Below, in pieces: positions 1-9,088 of a stretch of DNA of 64,000 bases. Every line of letters begins with the position of its first letter. Within the stretch, counting starts at the first letter, position 1. The position numbers and the translations under genes are program-made. This DNA is from Candidatus Cloacimonetes bacterium HGW-Cloacimonetes-3. GTDB lineage: Bacteria > Cloacimonadota > Cloacimonadia > Cloacimonadales > Cloacimonadaceae. The notes beneath the pieces were generated by a model that worked only from the letters and a program-made list of their open reading frames with translations, ran no database searches and was not told the origin of the DNA. The DNA lies in the NCBI GenBank assembly GCA_002840645.1, contig PHBO01000004.1, positions 62,001-126,000 of the forward strand. The letters run 5' to 3'.

Positions 1-274
1 CCAGAAATTGGTTTTTCTTGGCATAGGCATCATCGAGAATGATGATTTCAACTTTCTCAATATCCTTGCCGCCACCGCCGCCGCCTGAACTACCACCACC
101 GCCCTCCCCTTGCGAGAAATTAAGCGCAACTAAGGCAACCTGTGATATCACCACAAACATCAACATAAATGGTATGATGGTGAGGAACAGGTTCATGATT
201 GGCACCAGGTTTGGTTCCTGGGGCGCAGTCTGTGCCTTTTGTTGGCGCATTGCGGAAGGCCGATAACGTGCCAT
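1..274 (-). CDS. ExbD/TolR-family biopolymer transport protein (3' end beyond window)
   Basis: This is the N-terminal 91 codons of an ExbD/TolR-type protein; the rest lies outside the window. The product starts MARYRPSAMRQ, is cytoplasmic and basic for about 25 residues, and then has one membrane helix (about residues 26-50, rich in I, L, M, F and V). A Gly/Ser-only linker (about residues 54-66) and the start of the periplasmic domain follow. That is the ExbD layout: a short cytoplasmic tail, one TM segment and a periplasmic domain. ExbD proteins couple the proton-motive force to an envelope protein together with ExbB. The start codon is 3 bases past the stop of the upstream ExbB gene, so the pair is surely cotranscribed. 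The usual TM aspartate is not obvious here; the helix carries an N-terminal asparagine instead. Confidence 0.82.
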   Translation of the reverse strand, partial: MARYRPSAMRQQKAQTAPQEPNLVPIMNLFLTIIPFMLMFVVISQVALVALNFSQGEGGGGSSGGGGGGKDIEKVEIIILDDAYAKKNQFL

Positions 275-277
275 GGC

Positions 278-1051
278 TTAATCCTTTATTGTGTTGTTAA
301 TTGTGTTGATTAATTTTACGCTAAATTCGTCGATGTCACTGATCAATTTGTTGGCTCTGGTAAACAGCCAACCTTTTATCAAGGTAAGTGGGATGGCAGC
401 AAGCAAACCAAGAGCGGTAGTTCCGATAGCAAGTCTGATACCGTTGGTAAGGGCAGCACCTTGGGCGGCACCGGTTAAGCCAGCCATAGCTGTAAAAGCT
501 TGCAGCAAGCCCCAGATTGTTCCTAAGAGTCCAAGATAAGTGGCTATCTGAGCAAGGGTATCAAACCAGAAAAGACCACCATCAAGATTATGCACGGTCT
601 GAAGCACAGATTCTTCTAATGAGTTCTGCACAGATTGGCTTAGCTCAGCACCTTTCTTACCACTCTTACGAGCTTCTTTAAAAATCATCAAGGCACTCCA
701 GAAGATGAAACCCATTGTAGTACCCTTATAGCTCTCGGAAATCTTTGCAGCTTCGTCTAACTGGTCGTTCTTAATGTAATTGCGTAGCTTAAGATAGAAC
801 TTACCTGCATCGATTTTTTCCTTACGATATAGCTGGTTCCAACGGGCTATGGCATACACGATACCGATGACAAAAACTAATAAGATCGGATACGCCCATG
901 TTCCGCTACTCATAAACACGGTAAATATGTTTAGTGATTCAGTGGCAGGGGCTGCCGCGGGTGCCGCAGCTTCTTCTGCAGCCTGGGCAAATAAGAAACC
1001 AAGGCTCATTAACAGTGTGATGACAATGAGGATGATATGTTTAGCTTTCAT
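278..1051 (-). CDS. MotA/TolQ/ExbB proton-channel family protein
   Basis: Membrane subunit of an ExbB/TolQ-type proton-driven motor. The 257-residue product has an N-terminal hydrophobic signal or TM segment (residues 3-23), an Ala/Pro/Glu-rich stretch, a TM helix near residue 50 and a cytoplasmic helical region. Two more TM helices follow near residues 160-215 with the Gly- and Thr-rich packing typical of the MotA_ExbB domain (GLLGTIWGL, AIGTTALGLLAAIPL). I chose the start at 1051 because AAGGAG lies just upstream and the ATG overlaps the previous stop as ATGA; a longer in-frame start at 1069 exists. ExbD follows directly. No TonB is visible in this stretch, so the likely partner is the large secreted TPR protein encoded upstream. 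Confidence 0.92.
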   Translation of the reverse strand: MKAKHIILIVITLLMSLGFLFAQAAEEAAAPAAAPATESLNIFTVFMSSGTWAYPILLVFVIGIVYAIARWNQLYRKEKIDAGKFYLKLRNYIKNDQLDEAAKISESYKGTTMGFIFWSALMIFKEARKSGKKGAELSQSVQNSLEESVLQTVHNLDGGLFWFDTLAQIATYLGLLGTIWGLLQAFTAMAGLTGAAQGAALTNGIRLAIGTTALGLLAAIPLTLIKGWLFTRANKLISDIDEFSVKLINTINNTIKD

Positions 1052-1326
1052 TTTGACTCCTTCAGCCATTTATTTAGTAGTGTTTCGCTATTCTCGCGCA
1101 TAGATTCTTTGTTAAAAGTGAAGTTATACACACCTGCTTTCTGATATGTATCTGATTTTTGCCTAAACTCATCAGAGGCTGGAATTAAAGCCTTTAGATC
1201 AATGGTAAATGCCTCCTTCTCAACATAGGACTGCACATTGCGAAATTCGCTTGCCGGTGCTGCTTGCGCCAACAAACCGCAAATGCTAAGTCCAAGGATT
1301 ACCAATAGTAGGATATACTTCTTCAT
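1048..1326 (-). CDS. small secreted protein of unknown function
   Basis: A 92-residue protein with a clear signal peptide (MKKYILLLVILGLSICGLLA, cleavage likely after AQA). The mature part is about 70 residues, charged, without cysteines or a second membrane segment. I recognise no family. It is locked between the giant TPR gene and the ExbB gene by ATGA overlaps on both sides, so it is probably made in step with them and works in the periplasm with that system. The mature part contains a predicted helical, Lys/Glu-rich C-terminus. Conservation of this small gene between the TPR and ExbB genes in relatives would support a structural role. Confidence 0.75.
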   Translation of the reverse strand: MKKYILLLVILGLSICGLLAQAAPASEFRNVQSYVEKEAFTIDLKALIPASDEFRQKSDTYQKAGVYNFTFNKESMRENSETLLNKWLKESK

Positions 1327-4300
1327 CGGATTTCCTCCTTACCTGCCTTAACAATCTTTACTGCCGCTATAAATCCACGATATTGGGTGGGGTTGGATAC
1401 AACAAACCTAATGGTGTTTTTACCCATCGTAACATGGCTTTTGTCTATGGTGACCTGAGATGAATAAACTTGGAATGGATCTGAATCGTAATCCATAGCA
1501 AGCTCTGCAGCTATCTCGGTGCCATTTATGAACACAGACGCACTGCTCGGTGCTACAAGATCAATAAGCCCTTCTTTAAATTCAGTATCAAGGTTGAAGT
1601 CAGCTTCAAAAGTAACTGTGTTAATCTGTGCTTCTTCTTTGATCCAAATTGGTTTGGCAAGAGTGTTTTCCATGCCATCTATCATCTTGGGATCAATGCC
1701 AAAATTGGGAGCGATTACCGCGGAAGTAGAACGAGACAATCCGGATTCAGAAGCGGTCTGTATAGTTCGCCAATCCGTTCCGGAATAGATCATTACAGTC
1801 TCGGCAGGGATGGAATCTGATAATAGCTTTCGATCAGTAAATACTTGGAGATTCATATAAAGCTTTTGTGCCTCAGGGCTTGTATTTAGAGCTTTGATCT
1901 CAACCAGGTTCTGTCCATCTGCCCAAGCTTCTTTAGGTAACAGATACGCGTAACGGGTAGTTACAGGTTTTCCGGCTTCCAAAGTATCGGTAGGCACCAC
2001 TCTTGGAGTGATCTCTGTACCATTTAGGATAATATCTATATCGAAGGGATAAACTACCTGCAACAGAGCAAGTTCAGGAGCAATCTTTGCTGTGACCATT
2101 CTGGATAGAGTAAGTTCTTTTCCGGCGGGTATAGCAACCAACCCAAGATTAACTCCCTTCGGAGACTTAGCACTCTGTAAGCTAAGGTTTGAAACAGCAC
2201 CTTCAATTTTTTGCACCCAACTCTGGTTTAGGGCATATTCATCAGTCTTATAATCAGGTACCGATTTCCATTCTTGAAGTTTGGATAAGCTTCTCTGAGT
2301 GTATATGTCTGTGTAGCCAGCCATCTGATAGAGATTATATACATTTAAATGAATCGTGTATTCGGCATTCGTAAGATCACTGTTCTGCTGGTAGGCAACC
2401 TGATTAATCAGAGCGGTGAGAGCATCTCCCTGATGTTGTTGTCTGAACCCCGCAGCTTCAGTGCTGGTTTTTATATAATAGCCTACTTGTGTGTTTATTA
2501 CACTTGCTCCTCTTTCGTAAAGACGGGCAATCAAGTTCTGTGCTCTTAATCGACGAGCGTTACCTATTTCAAATTCTGATTTATTCGCTTGGTCTAACAG
2601 CTTTGATACTTTCGCTACTTCAGCATTCACGGTAGCTTTAAAATTAGGTATTCTGCGATTCCCTGCTACAAGATTAGTCTGCCATCTGGTGTTCACGTTT
2701 ACAGAAATCAGGCTTGCGGGGGAAGCTGTAAGAATACTTGATTTATCAAGGGAGCTGAGTTGGTTGTCGAAGTTACGCAAGTATGCAACACGTTTCTGGA
2801 TATTGTCATATTCAGATTGTACCGCTGCAAAATATGCATATTCTTGTTTGGTGTTAAAGGTAAGCCCCTCACGAATATATGCTGCTTCTACTTTTTTGTA
2901 CTCGTCACGGTACTTGAAAGCAGATGCATAATCCAAGTTCTTGTAGGCAATGTCAAAAGCTGACCACAGTTTGTATAACTTAACGTCTGCAACACGCTTG
3001 TAACGCACAGACTGAGTCTTATCTTTGGTAAAAATCGCTTTAGCAAACTGCTCAAACTTCAGCGTGTCGCCTTTAGTATAATAATCGTCTGCAATGTATT
3101 CCATAAAAGGTATGGTTTGGTTATGATTGGGATAGAGAACGATAAACTGGTTCATAACCTCCAACAAGCGAGTATCATTCTTGGCTTGCTTGAAATTCAC
3201 AATTGCGCTAAGCATCAAGGCATCAGGAGTTACATCGCCGGTATTGATTGTCTTTGCCTTGGCTTGATCATGAAGGACAAGATAAGCCTCCGCAGCATCA
3301 GAATTATTTCCTGATGATTCCTGTGTCTTTACATTAGATATCGTAAGGTCATAGGCTTGTATGCTGCTTGGATACTTGGTTACAAATGAGTCCTTGATTG
3401 ATTTCGCTTTATCGATATTCTTCATCATGGAATCAGCTTCTGCAATACGCCATGCAGTGTAGTAATAAGTGTACACTTGCTCTACATCTGTCTTGGTTCC
3501 GGCTACTTCCAGCAGAAGATCGATTGCTTTCTGATATTCCTTTGCTTTCACATAAGATTCATGGGCTGTCCATCTGAGTGCCTGAATGAATTTCTCTTCG
3601 CCCACAGGAAGTTCATCTGCAAGGCGTAAACGTTCTGTAGCGGCAAAAACGTAGTTCTTATCGCGTTCGGCGGCTTCATAACTTAGTTGTATTTGTGCAA
3701 TGATACTATCTTTTATAGCTTTCTTTTCTTCCGGTGTTTGTGCGAAAGCAAGAGTCTTTCGATAGTACATCTCTGCACTTGCATGGTTTTTGGCGTTATG
3801 AGCCATGGTTGCGAGTTTCCCATATATATCAAACTTGCTGCTTGTGCCGATAATAGCCTCTTGTTCAAGAGCCTTGAGATAAAGGGCAGTAGCTTCTGGG
3901 TACTTTTCTCGGGAGTATTGAATATCTGCAAGATTCAGTAATATAGTGATGGCTTCTTGGTCACGTTCAGGTGTGCGGAACTTCTCATTGCGCATCACTT
4001 CAATGAACCGTAAGGAATTAGAGCTAAGCATCACAAACAAATCGTCTTGATTTGCAGGAGTTCCGGGAACAGCTACAAAACCTGGTTCACCATAACGATT
4101 GTTAAGAAGGTTGAAGATATTGTTTGCATATGTGTATGATAAGCCTTCGTGCAAGAAGAAATCCACATCTTCAGGATATGTTTCATTATACTTATGTAGG
4201 TTTGAAATTGCTTGCATGTAGTTTATGGGCAGATTTGTTTTCTCTGCCAATGTCGTGCTGAGAATTAGGATAGATTTCTCATTCTGTTGCTGCCAAGCAG

Positions 4301-7151
4301 TAAGAGATTCACCGTGTAGCTCAACAAAACCACCGAAACGGTTCATATGGGCTTTATACAAGGCGAATTTCTCTTCGGACGGGTTCTCCGTGAACTCGAT
4401 GTACAGCCTCTTTCCACGTTCCTCGTAAGCTTTCTTAATTACTGCAAGTTGTGGGGCTATGTTTTTGTCTTTATTCGCTGCATACCAGTCAGAGTCCTTG
4501 CCATAATTGTCAATAATGTTCAAGTATATTTCCTGGCGGGCAAGTCCGAAGTCTTTGCCGTCACGCAGATTCCTGGATTGGCTGGCATATATGTACAGAA
4601 TTGAGTCCAAAAGGCTGGGGTTTTCAAGTGCGAGCGGACTCAGGTTTATTTTAAGCCAAATGAAGTCCACTGCTTGCAGGGATGCGTCTAAATCGAACTT
4701 ATTCTTAGTCGCAACATCTAACACGCGACTGATTATCTGCGAGTTATTATAGCCGGCAAAGATGCTTTGCAACTCCGCAACGCCTTTTGCTTTAGAGGAA
4801 AAATCCATACCATCCATGGCTATAAGGCAATAAGCGATATTCTTTACGGCATCATCTTTGTAGTCTTGAACAAGTACAGGATCTGTGATCAGTTTGTTTT
4901 CAATGGCATTAAGAAGGGAAAGGAAATCTGCCATTGCCAGCTTGAGATCAGCTTCTTTAGCAGTATTCAGCCTTAACCAGCCTCTTTGATAAATTGCGTC
5001 ATACTTATATTTACTGTCGGGGTTAGCTATTATCTCGTCGAAATAATTAACAGCCAAAGCATAAAAACGGGCAGGATCATCAGCATCTGTTGCAAGGTAG
5101 TAGTTTATTAATCCCAAGCGATATAAGGACTCTTCGTAGTAAGGTGAGCTTTTGTAATTGTCCACTATCTCCTGGTAAGCGCTAATGGGCTCTGCAAAAT
5201 CAGAATACTTGTAACGGCTGGCGTCGTCTAAGGATAATGCAGATGCATTAAGTTCGTAAAACCGATCCTTGTTGCTATCAATCTGATTGCGCTTAAGCTG
5301 GCTGCTTATGAATCCAATATTATAGAGTGCAGCGTCTTTATAATAGAAATTCGGGTCAATCTGAACCACTTTGCGGTAGCTATCCAAAGCTATCGATGGG
5401 GCATTAAGATTAACAGCGTATTGCAGCTCAGCAAGATTATAGTATAAATCAGCTTTATTCACAAGGAAGTTACCATCAGGCTGTTCAATAGCTTGAAAAT
5501 CAGGGTGAGAAGCCAGATAAGCCTCAATATCAATAATTAACTGACGTTTTTCGTTCAATATTCCTGTTTGCAGTTCTGTCAGTTGCGCAACTGAAAGCAC
5601 ATCTTTCTTGGCTAAACGTGCCGTTTCCCGGGCACGAAGATTCCGGTAGTTTAGCTGCAATTTTATAAACTCGATATTGGATAGCATATCGCGGACGTTA
5701 TTGCGAATAGGCTCATTACGTTCATCATTATCTGCTGTAAGAGCTACTTGTGTACCCATTCTGCTAACAATATCCTTGCGCATCTGAGCGTTGAAGATAT
5801 CTTTTGCGTCCGTTTCAAAGAAATCTTCCAGTTCGGCAATTTGCATATCAAGATCTTTCTCATCTGCGTTCAAGGCATAATACTCGTTCAAAATAGCTTC
5901 AAATATTTGCTCTTGGATATCGCTGGAGTGTTTGCGGGTTTCAAGATAAGTACTTTTCCTAATCTGCAGATCAGTTCTTTTCTCAGAGAATTCCCCACGC
6001 CTTTGCTTAAGCTCGCCGATATAGGGAGCTAACTGAGGATCAGCGATACTTGTGTCCAACTCCGAGATGATTTGGTCGTACACTTCTATATTCTTTTCAA
6101 TATCGTATAAGCGTTTCATCTCCATATCGCTATAGTCTTTATCCTGCAATGTGGGATCATTTGCCAGGAAACGTTCATACTGACGCTGTAATATCACGTC
6201 CATAATAGTAATCTGTTTTGTGTAAGAATCTGAGAATTGCTTCACTATCTGAAGTTTTTCATAGTATTCAGCAATGATTCTATCTGTATTTTGATCGTTG
6301 TTCAGGTACTCTGTTAAGGTGCTTTTCAGCCCGTCAAGCATACCCATTTCTTCTTTATGAAGACGCACTACAGCGTTTAGATAGATTATTCCTTTCATCG
6401 CTATGAGCTCGTTGTAAACGCTTGTTAGCTCTATTCTAATGCCATCTATTTGGGATATAACTTTGTCATATTCAGCTTTGGTCGGAGTTTTAATAAAGGG
6501 ATTCAAATCAATAGTCTGAACCTTGCCAAGTATAGTATGCTTATTTGGCAGAATCCGGTTCATTATGATGTCTCGGTTTTGATTGTAACTTTCCAACGTG
6601 GTCAATACGTTTTCAAATTCGCCATCCTCAGCACTCATTTCAGACCAAATATACAAATACGTTGGGTAGTAGCGGTCAATATTGTAGTTCTCGAAAATGA
6701 TAACCTGCAAGAAATCCTTGGCAGCTTCACGATTATTACTCTGGAGGTAGCTAATCATCTGCTCATAAAGTACAAGGTTAAGCATTTTTCTTGCATCTTC
6801 GTTCAGTTTGGTTTTCAGCAAGGAATTGAAGGAGTTGATTGCTCTTGTGTTTTCTCCCATTCTTGCGTAGAAATGCCCAAGTAAATAGATAAAATCATTC
6901 TGATCCATAGTATTGAACAGACTACCATATTTTGCCAGAGCTTGATCTGCAGCGACGGGATCAGATTCCATCATGCCGGGAAGTGTGTCAATTAGAAAGT
7001 CTTTGGCTGTTTCTCTGATAAGCTGTTTTTCATCAGCTATCATCTTTAGCAGTTCTTCTTTATATTGGTCTTGCGATTGCTGCGCTTGTAATGAGGACAA
7101 CATACCTACCGCTAAGACAAGGAGTACTAAAACTCTAAAATACTTTTTCAT
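1323..7151 (-). CDS. giant secreted tetratricopeptide-repeat protein
   Basis: A 1942-residue exported protein. The signal peptide (MKKYFRVLVLLVLAVGMLSS) is followed by TPR-like helical repeats, a long coiled-coil-prone section (about residues 230-560, rich in Glu, Lys, Leu and Ile) and many more TPR units (about 590-1450, with recurring A-Y-x-G and Y-P spacing). The C-terminal 350 residues look like beta-sandwich, with two jelly-roll-like segments that each contain NGTEI. I took the ATG at 7151 because it begins the signal peptide; a GTG at 7163 is in frame. It heads an operon with a small secreted protein, ExbB and ExbD. I infer a periplasmic or outer-membrane-facing scaffold moved or energised by the ExbBD motor. 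The exact function is unknown. Confidence 0.85.
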   Translation of the reverse strand: MKKYFRVLVLLVLAVGMLSSLQAQQSQDQYKEELLKMIADEKQLIRETAKDFLIDTLPGMMESDPVAADQALAKYGSLFNTMDQNDFIYLLGHFYARMGENTRAINSFNSLLKTKLNEDARKMLNLVLYEQMISYLQSNNREAAKDFLQVIIFENYNIDRYYPTYLYIWSEMSAEDGEFENVLTTLESYNQNRDIIMNRILPNKHTILGKVQTIDLNPFIKTPTKAEYDKVISQIDGIRIELTSVYNELIAMKGIIYLNAVVRLHKEEMGMLDGLKSTLTEYLNNDQNTDRIIAEYYEKLQIVKQFSDSYTKQITIMDVILQRQYERFLANDPTLQDKDYSDMEMKRLYDIEKNIEVYDQIISELDTSIADPQLAPYIGELKQRRGEFSEKRTDLQIRKSTYLETRKHSSDIQEQIFEAILNEYYALNADEKDLDMQIAELEDFFETDAKDIFNAQMRKDIVSRMGTQVALTADNDERNEPIRNNVRDMLSNIEFIKLQLNYRNLRARETARLAKKDVLSVAQLTELQTGILNEKRQLIIDIEAYLASHPDFQAIEQPDGNFLVNKADLYYNLAELQYAVNLNAPSIALDSYRKVVQIDPNFYYKDAALYNIGFISSQLKRNQIDSNKDRFYELNASALSLDDASRYKYSDFAEPISAYQEIVDNYKSSPYYEESLYRLGLINYYLATDADDPARFYALAVNYFDEIIANPDSKYKYDAIYQRGWLRLNTAKEADLKLAMADFLSLLNAIENKLITDPVLVQDYKDDAVKNIAYCLIAMDGMDFSSKAKGVAELQSIFAGYNNSQIISRVLDVATKNKFDLDASLQAVDFIWLKINLSPLALENPSLLDSILYIYASQSRNLRDGKDFGLARQEIYLNIIDNYGKDSDWYAANKDKNIAPQLAVIKKAYEERGKRLYIEFTENPSEEKFALYKAHMNRFGGFVELHGESLTAWQQQNEKSILILSTTLAEKTNLPINYMQAISNLHKYNETYPEDVDFFLHEGLSYTYANNIFNLLNNRYGEPGFVAVPGTPANQDDLFVMLSSNSLRFIEVMRNEKFRTPERDQEAITILLNLADIQYSREKYPEATALYLKALEQEAIIGTSSKFDIYGKLATMAHNAKNHASAEMYYRKTLAFAQTPEEKKAIKDSIIAQIQLSYEAAERDKNYVFAATERLRLADELPVGEEKFIQALRWTAHESYVKAKEYQKAIDLLLEVAGTKTDVEQVYTYYYTAWRIAEADSMMKNIDKAKSIKDSFVTKYPSSIQAYDLTISNVKTQESSGNNSDAAEAYLVLHDQAKAKTINTGDVTPDALMLSAIVNFKQAKNDTRLLEVMNQFIVLYPNHNQTIPFMEYIADDYYTKGDTLKFEQFAKAIFTKDKTQSVRYKRVADVKLYKLWSAFDIAYKNLDYASAFKYRDEYKKVEAAYIREGLTFNTKQEYAYFAAVQSEYDNIQKRVAYLRNFDNQLSSLDKSSILTASPASLISVNVNTRWQTNLVAGNRRIPNFKATVNAEVAKVSKLLDQANKSEFEIGNARRLRAQNLIARLYERGASVINTQVGYYIKTSTEAAGFRQQHQGDALTALINQVAYQQNSDLTNAEYTIHLNVYNLYQMAGYTDIYTQRSLSKLQEWKSVPDYKTDEYALNQSWVQKIEGAVSNLSLQSAKSPKGVNLGLVAIPAGKELTLSRMVTAKIAPELALLQVVYPFDIDIILNGTEITPRVVPTDTLEAGKPVTTRYAYLLPKEAWADGQNLVEIKALNTSPEAQKLYMNLQVFTDRKLLSDSIPAETVMIYSGTDWRTIQTASESGLSRSTSAVIAPNFGIDPKMIDGMENTLAKPIWIKEEAQINTVTFEADFNLDTEFKEGLIDLVAPSSASVFINGTEIAAELAMDYDSDPFQVYSSQVTIDKSHVTMGKNTIRFVVSNPTQYRGFIAAVKIVKAGKEEIR

Positions 7152-7204
7152 AACCCCGCTCACTTGTTATTCACTTCTAAAAACCAGTTTGTGATAAACC
7201 GAGC

Positions 7205-7240
7205 TAAAACCAAGATAGGTTGTAAACAGCCTATCTTGAA
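7205..7240 (-). terminator. probable intrinsic terminator after the barrel gene
   Basis: Bases 7211-7238 form a 9-bp perfect stem (CAAGATAGG with CCTATCTTG) that can extend inward to a TAAA loop. Read on the minus strand it is followed by GTTTT, a short T-run. It sits about 75 bases after the stop of the barrel gene and before the TPR operon start, so it would separate the two units. The T-run is weak. Confidence 0.45.
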
Positions 7241-7311
7241 TTTCACTCTACTATTCATTTGGAAGTATGAATCTTAAAACCTACACATCACAAACATGCA
7301 GTTTCAATTAA

Positions 7312-8487
7312 TTAAGGTTTTTTAAGTTCTTGAATCCACTTCCGAAGATCGTCTAAGGCTTTCTGGGCGTTCTGACGCTCTAACCTCAGAGCTTCAAGTT
7401 CTTTTAAAAGGTCGCGAACTTCAGGTGACAGCTCTTTGTAGGCAGAGCTTCCGGGAGTAACCAATCCGGGAGTCTGTAGTTCGGTTGGAGACAATACTAC
7501 AACCTCTGTACCGGTGGTACCGGGAGGAACTACCACAACACCTGTACCAGGTGTTTCCGTTCCTGATGGGGGAATTGTGATGTCCGTTACGATAGGGGTG
7601 GGCACATCGCCAACATCAACGACATCCGTGCCACCGATATCAGAATCAAGCGCATAGCGGCTCAAATCGGGGCGGCGTTTGGTGTCTGAATACTTATCGA
7701 ACAGGTAGGATAAGCCAAAAGCTATGCGAAGGTTGTCTTTATAAATGGTATCTTTGGCAAGGTCTTCGATTGCTGCCATACCAACTTTTGCACCAAAGTT
7801 CTTGTAGCTGTATTTGATACCTACATTAAAATCCTCACCATCGAACTCACCCTGCAAGGCAAGATCGCGAAGTGGGGACATCTCAACTGAGGTAAAAAAG
7901 CCGTTAAAAATACGCGCTCTGGGAGCCTGTCCTACAAATCTATTCGATCCGAATCCGGCATTGAACATCCAGGGGATTCCGGCAAAAACCGCTTGCTTCG
8001 ATGCCACTGCGTAGGGGGAAAAGTATTCATAAGCATCGGCATCAGGGTGCTCGCTGAAATTGTCTCCGGTGGTTTGGTACTGTGCGCCGTGCTGGGGCAT
8101 GGGAGAAAACACATTGTCTATACCAACGGATATCTGAGGAATCCGCAGGGATTCTTCAATGATCTTGGCTTTCACATTCATGAAATAAACCAGACCGTCC
8201 AGCTTAGTATTGTCCCCTGCGAAGATACCAAGCTCCACACGGTTAAATAGCCCAACGCCAACCATGCCATAGGGAAAGAAACCCTTAGATGCATCTTTGG
8301 CGTCCTGAGTCATAGGTCTTGGAGCTACTACATCACGATAGTAGCCTACCATCAGGATTTCAGCAGCTCTGTGAGGTAAAACATAAGCATCAGGGGTGCG
8401 TAGCATCCCCAGAGTTTGAAACGGTGCAGCTTCAACTATGCCAAGCATAGCCGTAAGCAGTATTAAGCTAAAAATAACTTTTTTCAT
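7312..8487 (-). CDS. outer-membrane beta-barrel protein, YjbH-like, with coiled-coil tail
   Basis: A 391-residue exported protein. The signal peptide is MKKVIFSLILLTAMLGIVEA. Residues of about 25-270 alternate polar and hydrophobic positions with Gly and aromatic girdles, as in outer-membrane barrels (for example VGVGLFNRVELGIFAG and EDFNVGIKYSYKNFGAKVGM). The pattern resembles YjbH-type exopolysaccharide-associated barrels, but I am not sure of that assignment. A Pro/Thr/Val-rich linker (about 285-345) and a C-terminal coiled coil (about 350-390) follow. I chose the start at 8487 because GGAGG lies 5 bases upstream; the GTG at 8499 overlaps that site. The gene has its own promoter (8528-8556). 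The coiled coil could bind the adjacent TPR/ExbB system. Confidence 0.7.
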   Translation of the reverse strand: MKKVIFSLILLTAMLGIVEAAPFQTLGMLRTPDAYVLPHRAAEILMVGYYRDVVAPRPMTQDAKDASKGFFPYGMVGVGLFNRVELGIFAGDNTKLDGLVYFMNVKAKIIEESLRIPQISVGIDNVFSPMPQHGAQYQTTGDNFSEHPDADAYEYFSPYAVASKQAVFAGIPWMFNAGFGSNRFVGQAPRARIFNGFFTSVEMSPLRDLALQGEFDGEDFNVGIKYSYKNFGAKVGMAAIEDLAKDTIYKDNLRIAFGLSYLFDKYSDTKRRPDLSRYALDSDIGGTDVVDVGDVPTPIVTDITIPPSGTETPGTGVVVVPPGTTGTEVVVLSPTELQTPGLVTPGSSAYKELSPEVRDLLKELEALRLERQNAQKALDDLRKWIQELKKP

Positions 8488-8527
8488 ACTTCCCTCCACC
8501 TTTCGGTGTTCTTTCTAATCATGATTC

Positions 8528-8556
8528 ATTAATCTCATTGACATTAATTTCGTCAA
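8528..8556 (-). promoter_or_regulatory. sigma70-type promoter of the barrel gene, with a divergent -35 box
   Basis: On the minus strand TTGACG (8556-8551) and ATTAAT (8533-8528) are spaced 17 bases apart, about 40 bases before the ATG at 8487. A plus-strand TTGACA at 8538-8543 lies inside the same stretch and would serve yraN, giving a TTGAC-N9-GTCAA arrangement. The plus-strand -10 is poor. Confidence 0.55.
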
Positions 8557-8571
8557 GCTTTTTCTTGGTTC

Positions 8572-8958
8572 ATGAATGAACGCTCCAAGCTTGACTTATT
8601 TAAAACCGGTGAGGATATCGCCGCGAAGCATCTTGCAAGCAATGGTTATGTTATTGTTTGCCGTAACTTCAGGATGCGTTGCGGTGAAATAGATCTCATC
8701 GTAGAAAAAGATCAACACTTAATCTTTGTCGAGGTTAAAACTCGAACATCACACTCTATGGCTACTGCATTGGCATCCATCTCAATTGGAAAACAAAAGA
8801 AGATTACCAGAACAGCACAAGAATATATTAATCTGAACCAGCATTATAGCAAGCACTATTTTCGCTTCGATGTGATTGTTGTATTTCACAATAAGGTATC
8901 AGACACATTCTCGGTTCAGCATTTAAAGGATGCTTTTTATCCTGTAATGGATTATTAG
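8572..8958 (+). CDS. yraN: YraN/UPF0102 family endonuclease-like protein
   Basis: A 128-residue protein of the UPF0102 (YraN) family, which has a restriction-endonuclease-like fold. The conserved elements are in the expected order: G-E-x-x-A near residue 13, the GEIDLI block near residue 38 and FVEVKTR near residue 53, which supply the acidic and lysine residues of the PD-(D/E)xK-type site, then a Gln/Lys helix. Length matches the family. The ATG at 8572 has no strong ribosome-binding site, but no better in-frame start is seen. It is a lone gene, divergent from the barrel gene and convergent with the GWxTD gene. Family members are widespread, are often found near rnhB and are poorly understood. 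Confidence 0.9.
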   Translation: MNERSKLDLFKTGEDIAAKHLASNGYVIVCRNFRMRCGEIDLIVEKDQHLIFVEVKTRTSHSMATALASISIGKQKKITRTAQEYINLNQHYSKHYFRFDVIVVFHNKVSDTFSVQHLKDAFYPVMDY

Positions 8959-9000
8959 TCTGGAGATGCAGGCACGTTATCCTTGCTCGAATCGTTATAG

Positions 9001-9060
9001 CATTACGCATGAATTACGCATCCCATCCGTATTTCATGCGTAATGCATAAGTAATTCAAT
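9001..9060. repeat. palindromic repeat family A, copy 1
   Basis: A hairpin element between the convergent yraN and GWxTD genes. ATTACGCATGAA pairs with TTCATGCGTAAT (12 bp) and, after one mismatch, TACG pairs with CGTA, leaving a loop of about 9 bases. The tail continues GCATAAGTAATTCAA. The same core recurs at 31161-31220 and 45341-45390. Confidence 0.8.
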
Positions 9061-9088
9061 CATGCTCCGAACTATATAAACGAGCGAA

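Noticed and set aside
8828-9010. Minus-strand open frame overlapping the end of yraN
   Set aside because: It is the shadow of yraN plus the family A repeat and has no ribosome-binding site.
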